From positions 1 through 19,701 of the forward strand of contig CAUZFZ010000176.1 of assembly GCA_963579025.1 (NCBI GenBank): DNA of 19,701 bases, written 5' to 3'. The translations under genes and the position numbers were made by a program. The DNA comes from CAUZFZ01 sp963579025. Its GTDB lineage: Bacteria; Planctomycetota; Planctomycetia; Planctomycetales; Planctomycetaceae. Shown here in pieces: positions 8,001 through 15,329 of this stretch. Position 1 is the first letter of the stretch; the number at the start of each line of letters is the position of its first letter. Below the pieces are notes generated by a model, which was not told where the DNA came from, did no database searches, and was given only the letters and a program-made list of their open reading frames with translations.

Positions 8001-9360
8001 CGAACCGCGCCCGACTGAAGTCGTCGTAGTTGTTGCTCTGCCGAGCGGCGGCCAGGTCGTCATCCGCGCGCGCGGCCAGGTCGATGCTCTCCTCGTGGAC
8101 CTGAAACTTCAGCAACGCCGCTTTCAGATCTTTCGCGGCCTGGTAACGCTCCTCTCGATGCTCTGCCATCGCCGTCGCACAGATGGCATCCAGTTCGTCC
8201 GCGATCGATTCGTCGATCGACCGGACTCGGGGCGTCTCGCCAGTCGCGATGCGGTGCAGCAGCGCGGCCATGCCGGAGGTGGCACTGTCAGTTGTGGCCC
8301 GCTGGTGTGGCGGCCGGCCGGTCAGGACTTCGAACAGGATCGCGCCCAGACCGTAAATGTCCGTCCGCTCGTCCATGTGCTCGACACGCCCGGCCGCCTG
8401 CTCTGGGGCCATGTAGGCTGGTGTGCCGAGTTTCTGGCCAGCCTGTGTGGTATCCGTGCGGCCAGCTTCCGTGACGACGATCGGAGTGGAGTCTTCGTCG
8501 TCGCTGCCCACCTGGCGGGCCAGGCCCCAGTCCAGCACTATGGCCTCGCCGTATTCGCCCAGCACGATGTTGTCGGGCTTCAAGTCACGGTGGATCACGC
8601 CGCGGGAATGCGCGTAGGCGATGGCGTCGCAGATATTCAGAAAGACATTCAGCAGCAGCCGTTCTGAGAGCGGGTCTTCGTTTCCGGCCTGCTTCTGTTC
8701 GTGGTGTTCGCGGATGGCCTGCGAGAGCGTTTCGCCCCGCACCAGCTTCATCGTGTAGAACGGCCGGCCTTCACGGCTGACCTCGTACACCGGCACGATC
8801 CCCGGGTGCTGGAGCTGGCCTGTAATCTGAGCTTCCTTGATTAGCCGCCGCACCGCTTCGCTCGATGCCGAACCCGGTTTGATCTCCTTGAGCGCGACCT
8901 CACGCGACAGGTCGTTATCCCGGGCCAGCCAGACTTTCCCCAACCCACCCGCCCCGACTTCGCTGACCCACGTGTACCGCGTCTTCGGTTTCTGCGATTC
9001 ATCCAGTGTTTCACCGATCGTCTCAAGCAGAACCGGAGCATCCGACGGCCACGAGCTGAGCGATTGCCGGACTTCCGAATCGTCCACTTCCTTCAGCAAC
9101 GCGTCGCAAACATCGCCCCGAGTCACCGCGTTAAGCGTCACCCGCGGATCGTTCTGATGGCGAGCAAGTTTCCGCTCGGCCTTCTCTTCCAGAAACCGCC
9201 GGTGCTCGGCCGTGACCCAGCCTCGCTCGACCAGCAGATCGGCCAGCGGTTTCGACTTGTCACCCGCCCAGGCACGACAGGCAGCCGTGAGCTGCTGCAG
9301 GTCAATCAAGTCGTCTTCAAACGCCAGAACGGCAAACAGCAGGTGTTGTTCAACGGACAT
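5062..9360 (-). CDS. Membrane-anchored serine/threonine protein kinase with coiled coil and 14 WD40 repeats
   Basis: Numbered from Met at 9360 (1,432 residues). An N-terminal helical region (1-125) precedes the kinase: glycine loop GAGGLG (136-141), ATP-site Lys158, catalytic HRDLKPDN (257-264), metal-site DWG (277-279) in place of DFG, and APE (318-320). One membrane helix lies at about 526-546, followed by an Ala/Lys/Glu coiled coil (about 550-690). Fourteen WD40 repeats come next, each with GHT..V.SVAFSPDGQRLAS and VKVWD, then a C-terminal tail of about 65 residues. Kinase residues are intact, so it should be active. The topology puts the kinase in the cytoplasm and the WD40 part on the other side of the membrane. 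The open frame continues to 9780 through hicA, so an internal start is required. ATG 9360 fits similar planctomycete kinases; ATG 9417 or 9414 remain possible. Confidence 0.92.
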   Translation of the reverse strand: MSVEQHLLFAVLAFEDDLIDLQQLTAACRAWAGDKSKPLADLLVERGWVTAEHRRFLEEKAERKLARHQNDPRVTLNAVTRGDVCDALLKEVDDSEVRQSLSSWPSDAPVLLETIGETLDESQKPKTRYTWVSEVGAGGLGKVWLARDNDLSREVALKEIKPGSASSEAVRRLIKEAQITGQLQHPGIVPVYEVSREGRPFYTMKLVRGETLSQAIREHHEQKQAGNEDPLSERLLLNVFLNICDAIAYAHSRGVIHRDLKPDNIVLGEYGEAIVLDWGLARQVGSDDEDSTPIVVTEAGRTDTTQAGQKLGTPAYMAPEQAAGRVEHMDERTDIYGLGAILFEVLTGRPPHQRATTDSATSGMAALLHRIATGETPRVRSIDESIADELDAICATAMAEHREERYQAAKDLKAALLKFQVHEESIDLAARADDDLAAARQSNNYDDFSRARFGFDTALEQWPENIRAADGLRETRHDYACAAFDRGDFDLALSLLDTADPGLATTIQAAVEERASRTARIRGLRRVSVGLVALILVIICSATYAVNQQRIAAELAKDEAVAAKDAAVESEKAAVRAEKEAVAAKEAEAVERKKAEALAIAEAKAKDDAVKAEMAAVSAQMQEVVQREKAEALAVAETKAKDDAVKAEMAAVSAQLQEVVQRKKAEALAIAEAKAKDDAVKAEMDARRSLKIAERNAYNSDMLLVQRDWEDSNIEHPLELLDKHRDRDDLKGFEWGYWDRQSKSDLQTLKGHTDAVLSVAFSPDGQRLASGGGNWDEPGEPGEVKVWDAITGQESLTLKGHTSYVTSVAFSPDGQQLASASGDKTVKVWDAATGQESLTLKGHTGEVYSVVFSPDGQRLASGGGDWGEPGEVKVWDAATGQESLTLKGHTGTVRSVAFSPDGQRLASAGGEHDKPGEVKVWDAATGQESLTLKGHTDRVSSVVFSPDGQRLASGGGDLGEPGEVKVWDAATGQESLTLKGHTGFVSSVAFSMDGQRLASAGGEIDRPGEVKVWDTATGQQSFTLKGHTDFVFSVAFSPDGQRLASAGGSDEHRERGEVKLWDATTGWESLTLKGHTGTVRSVAFSPDGQRLASAGDELYKPGEVKVWDAATGQESLTLKGHTREVNSVAFSPDGQRLASASADNTVKVWDVATGKESLTLTGHISGVSSVAFSPDGQRLASGGYYGDVKVWDAVTGRGLLTLRGHTDMVYSVAFSPDGQRLASAGGSGAEPDKPDEVKVWDAVTGRESLTLKGHAGRVYSVVFSPDGQRLASASYDKSVKVWDAATGQESLTLKGHKHGVNSVAFSPDGQRLASACLDGTVKVWDAATGKESLTLKGHAGSVYSVAFGPDGQRLASASTDGTVKVWDARPWTPELRAQFQARGLLTVKRERVKSLEELQAVIRSDKTISDMVRKQALDWAELFWRNRESDQD
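5255..7125 (-). repeat. Tandem DNA repeat encoding 14 WD40 blades
   Basis: Units of about 126 bases (longer where the blade has an extra loop) repeat head to tail. Stretches such as the codons for SLTLKGHT and FSPDGQRLAS are almost identical at base level across units. Blades 1, 3-6, 8 and 11 carry a loop ending in PGE or PDE, and blade 7 ends in RGE. Blades 2, 9, 12, 13 and 14 have the plain short loop. Fourteen units would make two seven-bladed propellers. Near-identity at base level implies recent duplication or ongoing gene conversion. Confidence 0.9.
7312..7590 (-). repeat. Three copies of a 105-base repeat encoding a coiled coil
   Basis: Matching segments begin at 7312, 7417 and 7522 on the plus strand, an exact spacing of 105 bases. 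Each encodes 35 residues of the form KAEALAIAEAKAKDDAVKAE plus a linker with EVVQR. Thirty-five residues is five heptads, so the register of a coiled coil is kept across copies. It lies between the kinase's membrane helix and its WD40 part. Confidence 0.85.
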
Positions 9361-9631
9361 GCTGGCCAACGCTTTCCGCAGGAGACAATCGGACCCAGAC
9401 AAGCGTCCGCCCATCATGGGATTCGATGAACACCTGCGAAAGTGAAGCGGTGAGAAACGCACGAAGCCGGAAATGTAAAGTGTGTAAAAAACGTTGAGCT
9501 TCGGAGAGGCGGATGCCCCGCGTTTCTTTTTGCGATCTGTAAGAAATCGTCGGATGTATGACCCCGACAATGGGTGTCCTCCCGGACGGCCGAGCGACTG
9601 CGTGACCGGGCAACTGAACGGTTTGGTTTGC

Positions 9632-9817
9632 TTACGGACGCGGGATCGCCAACTGGTCGCAGATCGCCCGGGCAACGGTGTTTTTGATCTCACGATGCCG
9701 GGCCACTGCGGCGCATCGCCCGTTGGCAGGGTTGCGATAAATGGAGTGGTTGCCGCCTTCGCGGTCCAGCTCACAACCATGATTCCTCAGATGCCGAATC
9801 AGGTCACGGCGTTTCAT
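9632..9817 (-). CDS. hicA: HicA-family mRNA interferase toxin
   Basis: Small toxin with a double-stranded-RNA-binding-like fold that cuts mRNA and blocks translation. The 61-residue length is typical. Seen: N-terminal MKRRDLIRHLRNHGC, then the family's active-site histidine in GGNHSIYRNP (His24), and a C-terminal helix with IKNTVARAICDQL. The ATG overlaps the stop of hicB by four bases (ATGA), so the two are translationally coupled. The order is antitoxin first, the reverse of E. coli hicAB but common elsewhere. It is followed by 271 bases and then the kinase start. Confidence 0.88.
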   Translation of the reverse strand: MKRRDLIRHLRNHGCELDREGGNHSIYRNPANGRCAAVARHREIKNTVARAICDQLAIPRP

Positions 9818-10044
9818 GTGGTGGGCACATCCACTGTCAGGCTTTCACAGACGGAATTCTGCGGGGCGTCGTGCATGGCATTCGCACGATAACTTTCGAG
9901 CAACAACTCGACAGCTTCTCTGATCATCGTTCGCGCCTCGTCCATGTCCTTTCCCTGTGTCACGGCACCTGGCAGGTCCGGAACCGTCGCCATGATCCAG
10001 CCGTCTTCGACTTCCTGGTAAATCACCTCGTATTCGCGCTTCAT
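9814..10044 (-). CDS. hicB: HicB-family antitoxin
   Basis: Antitoxin that binds and neutralises HicA. The 76 residues carry the family signature: an N-terminal strand MKREYEVIYQEVEDGW, then ATVPDLPGAVTQGKDMDEA and a helix IREAVELLLESY. It is a short HicB with no evident C-terminal helix-turn-helix DNA-binding domain, so autorepression may be weak or absent. A ribosome site GAGGA (10051-10055 on the minus strand) lies 6 bases before ATG 10044 and decides the start. The promoter is probably in 10056-10110, where no clear boxes were seen. Confidence 0.88.
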   Translation of the reverse strand: MKREYEVIYQEVEDGWIMATVPDLPGAVTQGKDMDEARTMIREAVELLLESYRANAMHDAPQNSVCESLTVDVPTT

Positions 10045-10157
10045 AAGTCATCCTCACCGGTCAGTGGACTGTTCTTCATGTTACAGGAAGTCAGCCACGG
10101 CTGTCTGGATCAGTCAAAGTCCAGTTCGGACGGCTGATCTTCACTTCCCGTGACGCA

Positions 10158-10394
10158 ATGTACCTGCATAAGCGGTCTCGACAGGGAGTGGCCGCCTGGG
10201 TCAACGCTTTCGAGAAAGCTAAATCTCGCAGACTGGCCGAGGAAGCCACCGAACATCTTGCAGTCGTGGATGCCCTGCTGCGTGGTGATCGGAAAGAAGC
10301 ATCGCGGGCCATGGCCCATCATATCCGGTCCGGTGTCCGATACTGGAGCCGTGCCTTGCCGGAAGTTGCCACGCAGGCCCTCGCCCGTGTGTAA
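10158..10394 (+). pseudogene. C-terminal fragment of a GntR-family (FCD domain) transcription regulator
   Basis: The frame encodes EHLAVVDALLRGDRKEASRA followed by MAHHIRSGVRYW, the pattern of the last helices of the FCD ligand-binding domain (EHxxIxxALxxGDxxxAxxxMxxHI). The same frame stays open back to a stop at 10044-10046 but contains no winged-helix DNA-binding domain, which should be about 70 residues at the N-terminus. The fragment directly abuts the start region of hicB. It is best read as a remnant left when the 5' part was lost. A short, functional FCD-only protein starting at ATG 10158 is less likely. Confidence 0.55.
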
Positions 10395-10501
10395 TGGATG
10401 ACGCAATGAAGTAAGTTGCTGGATTCGCCCGCATTCAGATTCTCCGCGGACTGCCCTCCTGTCATCCCACCGACAGACCTCTCCTCTGCGAGGCCCCTCC
10501 G

Positions 10502-13500
10502 ATGCAGATCAGTCGCTTAACAGTCTCTGCCTGTCTCCTGCTGCTGCTGGTGACAACCGCAGCCGCCCAGGACGTCGACTTCAATCGCGACGTCCGGTCG
10601 ATTCTGGCGGACAAGTGCTACAAGTGTCATGGGCCGGACGCGAAGGAAGTCAAGGGCGGCCTGCGACTCGACCTGCATGGTGTCGTCACGAAACCTGCCG
10701 ACAGCGGGAAAATCGCGATCGTTCCAGGCAAGCCGACAGACAGCGAACTGGTCCGGCGCATAACGTCCGACGATGACTCAGAGAGAATGCCGCCAAAGGA
10801 CTCGCACAAGGAACTCACGCCAGTCGAAATCAAACTGCTGACGGAGTGGGTCGCGCAGGGGGCCGAGTACAAAGATCACTGGGCCTTCCTTCCGCCCGAT
10901 CGACCTGCATTGCCGCCTGTCGAGAATATGAAGTGGATTCACAATGCGATTGACCGCTTCGCACTGGCGAGACTCGAAGCACAACAGATGGCTCCGTCCG
11001 GTGATGCGAATCGCGAAACGCTGATCCGACGCGTGTCACTCGACCTGCGCGGCTTTCCACCGTCGATTCGGGAGCTGGATGAATTCCTGCAGGACGAATC
11101 ACCGGAAGCCTACGAACAGATGGTCGATCGGATGCTCGCGAGCCCTCACTTTGGTGAAAAGATGGCTCGCATCTGGATGGACCTGGCTCGCTATGGAGAC
11201 ACCAACGGTTTTCATTACGACTCGACACGCCAGGTCTGGCTGTGGCGCGACTGGGTGATTCGGGCTTACAACAACAACATGCCCTTCAGCCAGTTTACGA
11301 TCGAGCAACTCGCCGGCGATCTACTGCCAGATGCAACTGTCCCGCAGCGAGTGGCATCAGGCTTCAATCGAAATACACGCTACAACGAAGAAGGTGGAGC
11401 GGATCCGGAAGAATGGCGTGTTGAATATGCCAAGGACCGCACACGCACGCTCGGGCAGATCTGGCTGGGGATGACCATCGGTTGCGCCGAGTGCCACAGT
11501 CATAAGTATGACCCGATCTCGCAGAAAGAGTTTTATCAGTTTTATGCGTTCTTTAATTCTCTCGACGAGCCGGGTGCTCAGGGCCATCGACAGAAATACC
11601 CGCCTCTGCTGGAAGTGCCGACTGACGAGCAGAATCTCCGGATTGCCGACCTGCAGGCGGAAATCACTGACGTGCAAAAGCGGATTCGAGAAGACGTCGA
11701 TAACTATGCGTATGTCGAACCGAAGGAAGTGCCGGCAGAGGCCATCAGCAAACCGGTCGACATCGTGTGGATCGACGACGAGACACCAAAGGGTGCGAAA
11801 CCGCAGGGCCAGGGAAGTCCCGCATGGCAGTGGATTACTAAGAAGGACGGGCCAGTCCATCATGGTGCGAAGTCCACACGCCGCAGTGGTACTGGTCTAA
11901 GTCAGCACTTCTTCACGGATGCGGCGAAGCCGTTGGTCATTGAAGCGGGTGACGTCCTGTTTGCCTGGGTGTGGCTCGACCTGTTGGACTCGCCGAAAAC
12001 CGTGCAACTGCAGTTCAACAATGGCTCGTGGGAACACCGAGCCTACTGGGGTGAACCCAAAGGGTATGGAGGGGCCAAAGAAAGTCCCAGCGCCCATAAG
12101 GTGGGCGATCTGCCCAAATCTGAAGAATGGGTTCGCCTGGAAGTGCCGGCCAAAGATGTGGGACTGAAGCCGGGCGACAAGATTAACGGCTGGGCCTTCA
12201 CTCAGTTTGATGGGACCGTCTACTACGACCACGCTGGAGTCACGCGTATCGAACCGGATACGAGGCACCTGGAATCGCTCGCCGCATGGGAAAAGAAAGC
12301 TGCTGGTGATAAGGCCGTTCCGGACAATGTCCGCAACATCATCAAGGTCCCCGCAGACAAGCGAAACGACGCGCAGTCAAAGACCTTGCGAGACTACTAC
12401 GTCGAACATGTCTTTGCCGAGACTCGGGATGTCTTTGATCCGCTGCATGCCCAGGTCAAGACGGCTCAGGCCGAAATCAAGAAGACTCAGGAACAGGTTC
12501 CATTTCAGCTTGTCAGCGTTGAGCTGAATGAGCCGCGACCTGCTCACATGCTGATCCGTGGTGAGTTCAATAAACCAGGGGACAAAGTCGAACGTGAAGT
12601 CCCGGAAGTGTTTCCCGGCCTGCCCGAAGATGCACCGCGGAATCGGCTGGGACTGGCACAGTGGCTTGTGACTGGCGATCACCCGCTGACAGCACGTGTT
12701 GCCGTCAACCGCTACTGGGCTCAACTGTTTGGCGGCGGCATCGTCGAGACGATTGGTGACTTCGGTACGATCGGTCGCTTTCCCACACATCCACGTCTGA
12801 TCGACTGGCTGGCCGTGGAATTCGTCGAGTCCGGCTGGGACACAAAACACATCATGAAACTGATGGTGATGTCAGCGACCTATCGACAATCGTCGGTCAA
12901 TGATCATCGTTACGACGAGGTCGATCCTGACGTGAGGCTGCTGTGGCGAGCCCCACGCTTCCGCCTGCCCGCCGAGGAGATTCGCGACTCGGCACTGAGG
13001 GTTTCCGGAATGCTCAGCGCACGCATCGGTGGGCCACCGGTGTTTCCGTTCCAACCTGAGAAATACTACGACGGCAAGAAAGGCGGCTGGGGCTGGAGCG
13101 TCAGCCAGAATGAAGATCGCTATCGCCGAGGGTTGTACACATTCTGGCGCCGGACCACGCCCTATCCGACATTCGTCATTTTTGACGCGCCGGATCGGAC
13201 CGAGTGCATTGTTGCGCGGGCCCGCACGAACACTCCGCTGCAGGCTCTCGTCACCATGAACGATCCGCAGTTTGTGGAAGCGGCACGCGTGTTTGCACAA
13301 CAGCTTCTCGAACAGGATGTCGCTGGCCCCATCGAGCGTCTGCGGCTGGCATTCCGCCGGACTGTGTGCCGACTCCCGACGACCGAAGAGACGGCCGTGC
13401 TTAAGTCACTGCTCGACCACGAGCTGAAGCACTTTGGCGCAAACTCGGACGCGGCCAGCTCGCTGATCATGGTAGGAGCCTGGCCGCAGCCGAAGGGTCT

Positions 13501-13579
13501 CGACACGGTCGAGCACGCGGCATGGACGGCAGTTGCCAACGCACTGCTGAATCTCGACGAGACAATCACGCGCGAATAG
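10502..13579 (+). CDS. Secreted planctomycete cytochrome c protein: PSCyt1 - DUF1549 - DUF1553
   Basis: A 1,025-residue exported protein of a family greatly expanded in planctomycetes and Verrucomicrobia. Seen: signal peptide (about 1-22, with AAAQD at the cut), haem-binding CYKCH (39-43) in a PSCyt1 domain to about residue 120, DUF1549 from about 146 with a second CxxCH motif, CAECH (328-332), and DUF1553 from about 711 to 970 (start RNRLGLAQWLV). Between them are a charged helix (about 380-405) and an extra beta-rich domain (about 440-590) that resembles a carbohydrate- or ligand-binding jelly roll. It probably transfers electrons or oxidises a substrate in the periplasm, but no reaction is established. 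The next gene (DUF1501) starts 49 bases later, the usual partner. Confidence 0.93.
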   Translation: MQISRLTVSACLLLLLVTTAAAQDVDFNRDVRSILADKCYKCHGPDAKEVKGGLRLDLHGVVTKPADSGKIAIVPGKPTDSELVRRITSDDDSERMPPKDSHKELTPVEIKLLTEWVAQGAEYKDHWAFLPPDRPALPPVENMKWIHNAIDRFALARLEAQQMAPSGDANRETLIRRVSLDLRGFPPSIRELDEFLQDESPEAYEQMVDRMLASPHFGEKMARIWMDLARYGDTNGFHYDSTRQVWLWRDWVIRAYNNNMPFSQFTIEQLAGDLLPDATVPQRVASGFNRNTRYNEEGGADPEEWRVEYAKDRTRTLGQIWLGMTIGCAECHSHKYDPISQKEFYQFYAFFNSLDEPGAQGHRQKYPPLLEVPTDEQNLRIADLQAEITDVQKRIREDVDNYAYVEPKEVPAEAISKPVDIVWIDDETPKGAKPQGQGSPAWQWITKKDGPVHHGAKSTRRSGTGLSQHFFTDAAKPLVIEAGDVLFAWVWLDLLDSPKTVQLQFNNGSWEHRAYWGEPKGYGGAKESPSAHKVGDLPKSEEWVRLEVPAKDVGLKPGDKINGWAFTQFDGTVYYDHAGVTRIEPDTRHLESLAAWEKKAAGDKAVPDNVRNIIKVPADKRNDAQSKTLRDYYVEHVFAETRDVFDPLHAQVKTAQAEIKKTQEQVPFQLVSVELNEPRPAHMLIRGEFNKPGDKVEREVPEVFPGLPEDAPRNRLGLAQWLVTGDHPLTARVAVNRYWAQLFGGGIVETIGDFGTIGRFPTHPRLIDWLAVEFVESGWDTKHIMKLMVMSATYRQSSVNDHRYDEVDPDVRLLWRAPRFRLPAEEIRDSALRVSGMLSARIGGPPVFPFQPEKYYDGKKGGWGWSVSQNEDRYRRGLYTFWRRTTPYPTFVIFDAPDRTECIVARARTNTPLQALVTMNDPQFVEAARVFAQQLLEQDVAGPIERLRLAFRRTVCRLPTTEETAVLKSLLDHELKHFGANSDAASSLIMVGAWPQPKGLDTVEHAAWTAVANALLNLDETITRE

Positions 13580-13628
13580 CAGCATCACCGGAATCCCACT
13601 GAATTAGAACGTTCAGGGAGAAATAGAT

Positions 13629-15077
13629 ATGTCACTTATCACAAACGATCACGATCAATCGTTCCGTCGTTCTCGGCGAGAATTTCTCAGTCGCACGGCA
13701 TCCGGATTCGGCATGATGGCCGCCTCGACTCTCCTTGACCCGAGTGTTACCAGGTCCGCCGCTGGCTCAGGAGATGCCGCACAGGGACTGCTCAAAGGTG
13801 GTCACTTTCCGGGCAAGGCGAAGCGTGTGATCTACCTCTTCCAATCCGGAGGACCATCGCACCTGGACCTGTTCGATTACAAGCCGAGACTCAACGAGGA
13901 ACACGGCAAGGATGTGCCCAAGTCGATTCTGGGTACTCAACGTGTCACGTTAATGACACGCAGTCAGAAGCGATTCGCAAGCTTCGGCTCACCGTTCAAG
14001 TTCAAGCAGCACGGTGAGTCCGGGCAGTGGTTCAGCGAGATTCTGCCGCACATGTCGGAGCTGGCTGATGACTTCTGCTTTATTAAGTCGATTCAAAGCG
14101 AACCGATCAATCACGACCCGGCGATGACGTTTCTACAAACGGGGCGCCAGATCCCTGGTCGGCCGGCAGTGGGTTCCTGGTTGCATTACGGTCTGGGCTC
14201 TGAGTGTGAAGACCTGCCGGCCTACATCGTGATGACCAGCGGAGTCACGCAGCAGCCGCTGCTCAGTCGGTACTGGCATAACGGGTTCCTGCCGGCTCAG
14301 TACCAGGGAGTCCAGTTTCAATCGACTGGAGACCCCGTGCTGTTTCTGTCCAATCCGACCGGCATTGATCACGGCAATCGGGGACGCATCCTGAGTGCCG
14401 TGACGAAACTCAATCAGCTCAAGCACAAACAGGTGGGCGATCCAGAGATCGAAGCGAGGATTGACGCTTTTCAGATGGCGTACCGCATGCAGACGTCAGT
14501 ACCGGAGCTGGTCAATTTCAGTAAAGAGCCGAAACACATCATCGACATGTACGGTCCCGAAGTGCAGAAGCAAGGCACGTTTGCTTATCAGTGCCTGCTG
14601 GCTCGTCGCCTGGCAGAGAAGGGCGTGCGGTTTGTGCAGCTCTTCCACGCAGGATGGGACCAGCATGGCGGCCTGGAAGGGGGCATCAAACGCCAGACGA
14701 AAGCCGCCGATCAGCCCACGGCCGCGCTGATCAAGGACCTCAAGCAGCGAGGCATGCTGGATGACACACTGATCGTATGGGGCGGCGAATTCGGTCGCAC
14801 CGCTTACACACAGGGCTCGAACGGCCGAGACCATCATCCGCGTTGTTACACGCTGGCCATGGCCGGCGCCGGCATCAAAGGTGGAACGACTTACGGATCA
14901 ACCGACGAGTACGGCTACAACATTGCTGAAAACGTCGTCCACATCCGCGACTTCCACGCCACGCTGCTGCACTGTCTGGGCATCGATCATCAGCGGTTCA
15001 CGCATAAGTTCAAAGGACTAGACGCGAAGTTGACGGGAGTCGAGCCGGCGCGTGTGGTGTCTGAAGTCCTGGCATAG
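13629..15077 (+). CDS. Tat-exported DUF1501 protein (copy 1)
   Basis: A 482-residue protein with a twin-arginine export signal (RRSRREFLSR at about 14-23, then a hydrophobic stretch GFGMMAASTLL). The DUF1501 core is related in fold to sulfatases and alkaline phosphatases. Visible are FQSGGPSHLDLFDYKP (about 71-86), a FHAGWDQHGG segment and WGGEFGRT near residue 390, followed by a DHHP motif, which are probable metal or catalytic positions in the family. A good ribosome site (GGGAG) precedes ATG 13629. It is coupled to the PSCyt1/DUF1549/DUF1553 gene by a 49-base gap. The two are inferred to act together outside the cytoplasmic membrane; the substrate is unknown. Confidence 0.93.
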   Translation: MSLITNDHDQSFRRSRREFLSRTASGFGMMAASTLLDPSVTRSAAGSGDAAQGLLKGGHFPGKAKRVIYLFQSGGPSHLDLFDYKPRLNEEHGKDVPKSILGTQRVTLMTRSQKRFASFGSPFKFKQHGESGQWFSEILPHMSELADDFCFIKSIQSEPINHDPAMTFLQTGRQIPGRPAVGSWLHYGLGSECEDLPAYIVMTSGVTQQPLLSRYWHNGFLPAQYQGVQFQSTGDPVLFLSNPTGIDHGNRGRILSAVTKLNQLKHKQVGDPEIEARIDAFQMAYRMQTSVPELVNFSKEPKHIIDMYGPEVQKQGTFAYQCLLARRLAEKGVRFVQLFHAGWDQHGGLEGGIKRQTKAADQPTAALIKDLKQRGMLDDTLIVWGGEFGRTAYTQGSNGRDHHPRCYTLAMAGAGIKGGTTYGSTDEYGYNIAENVVHIRDFHATLLHCLGIDHQRFTHKFKGLDAKLTGVEPARVVSEVLA

Positions 15078-15329
15078 TGACGCGTACTGGTCACTGATCC
15101 GAATTCCATTCGGTCCCGTCCGCGAACTGCGCTGAGCGAAACTCCGGGTGAATTGCGGCCGATTCACGTGGATAGTAGGTGAGCGACACGGGTTGGAATG
15201 AGAAATCGAAAGGCTGGCAGACACAGGAAAAGCCTCGGAATTGACATGCCGGCCAGGTCTGCAGGAAACTAAACCGTCGTTTCGCCGCCGGACAACTGCG
15301 AGTTCATTCCCTATTGCAACGAGACTGCA

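Noticed and set aside
9361..9780. N-terminal extension of the kinase frame
   Set aside because: The open frame runs through hicA in another frame and has no domain homology; an internal Met at 9360 (or 9417) is a better start.
9494..9892. Plus-strand open frame of 132 codons opposite hicA
   Set aside because: Shadow of hicA; hicA and hicB have clear family motifs, coupled start/stop and a ribosome site.
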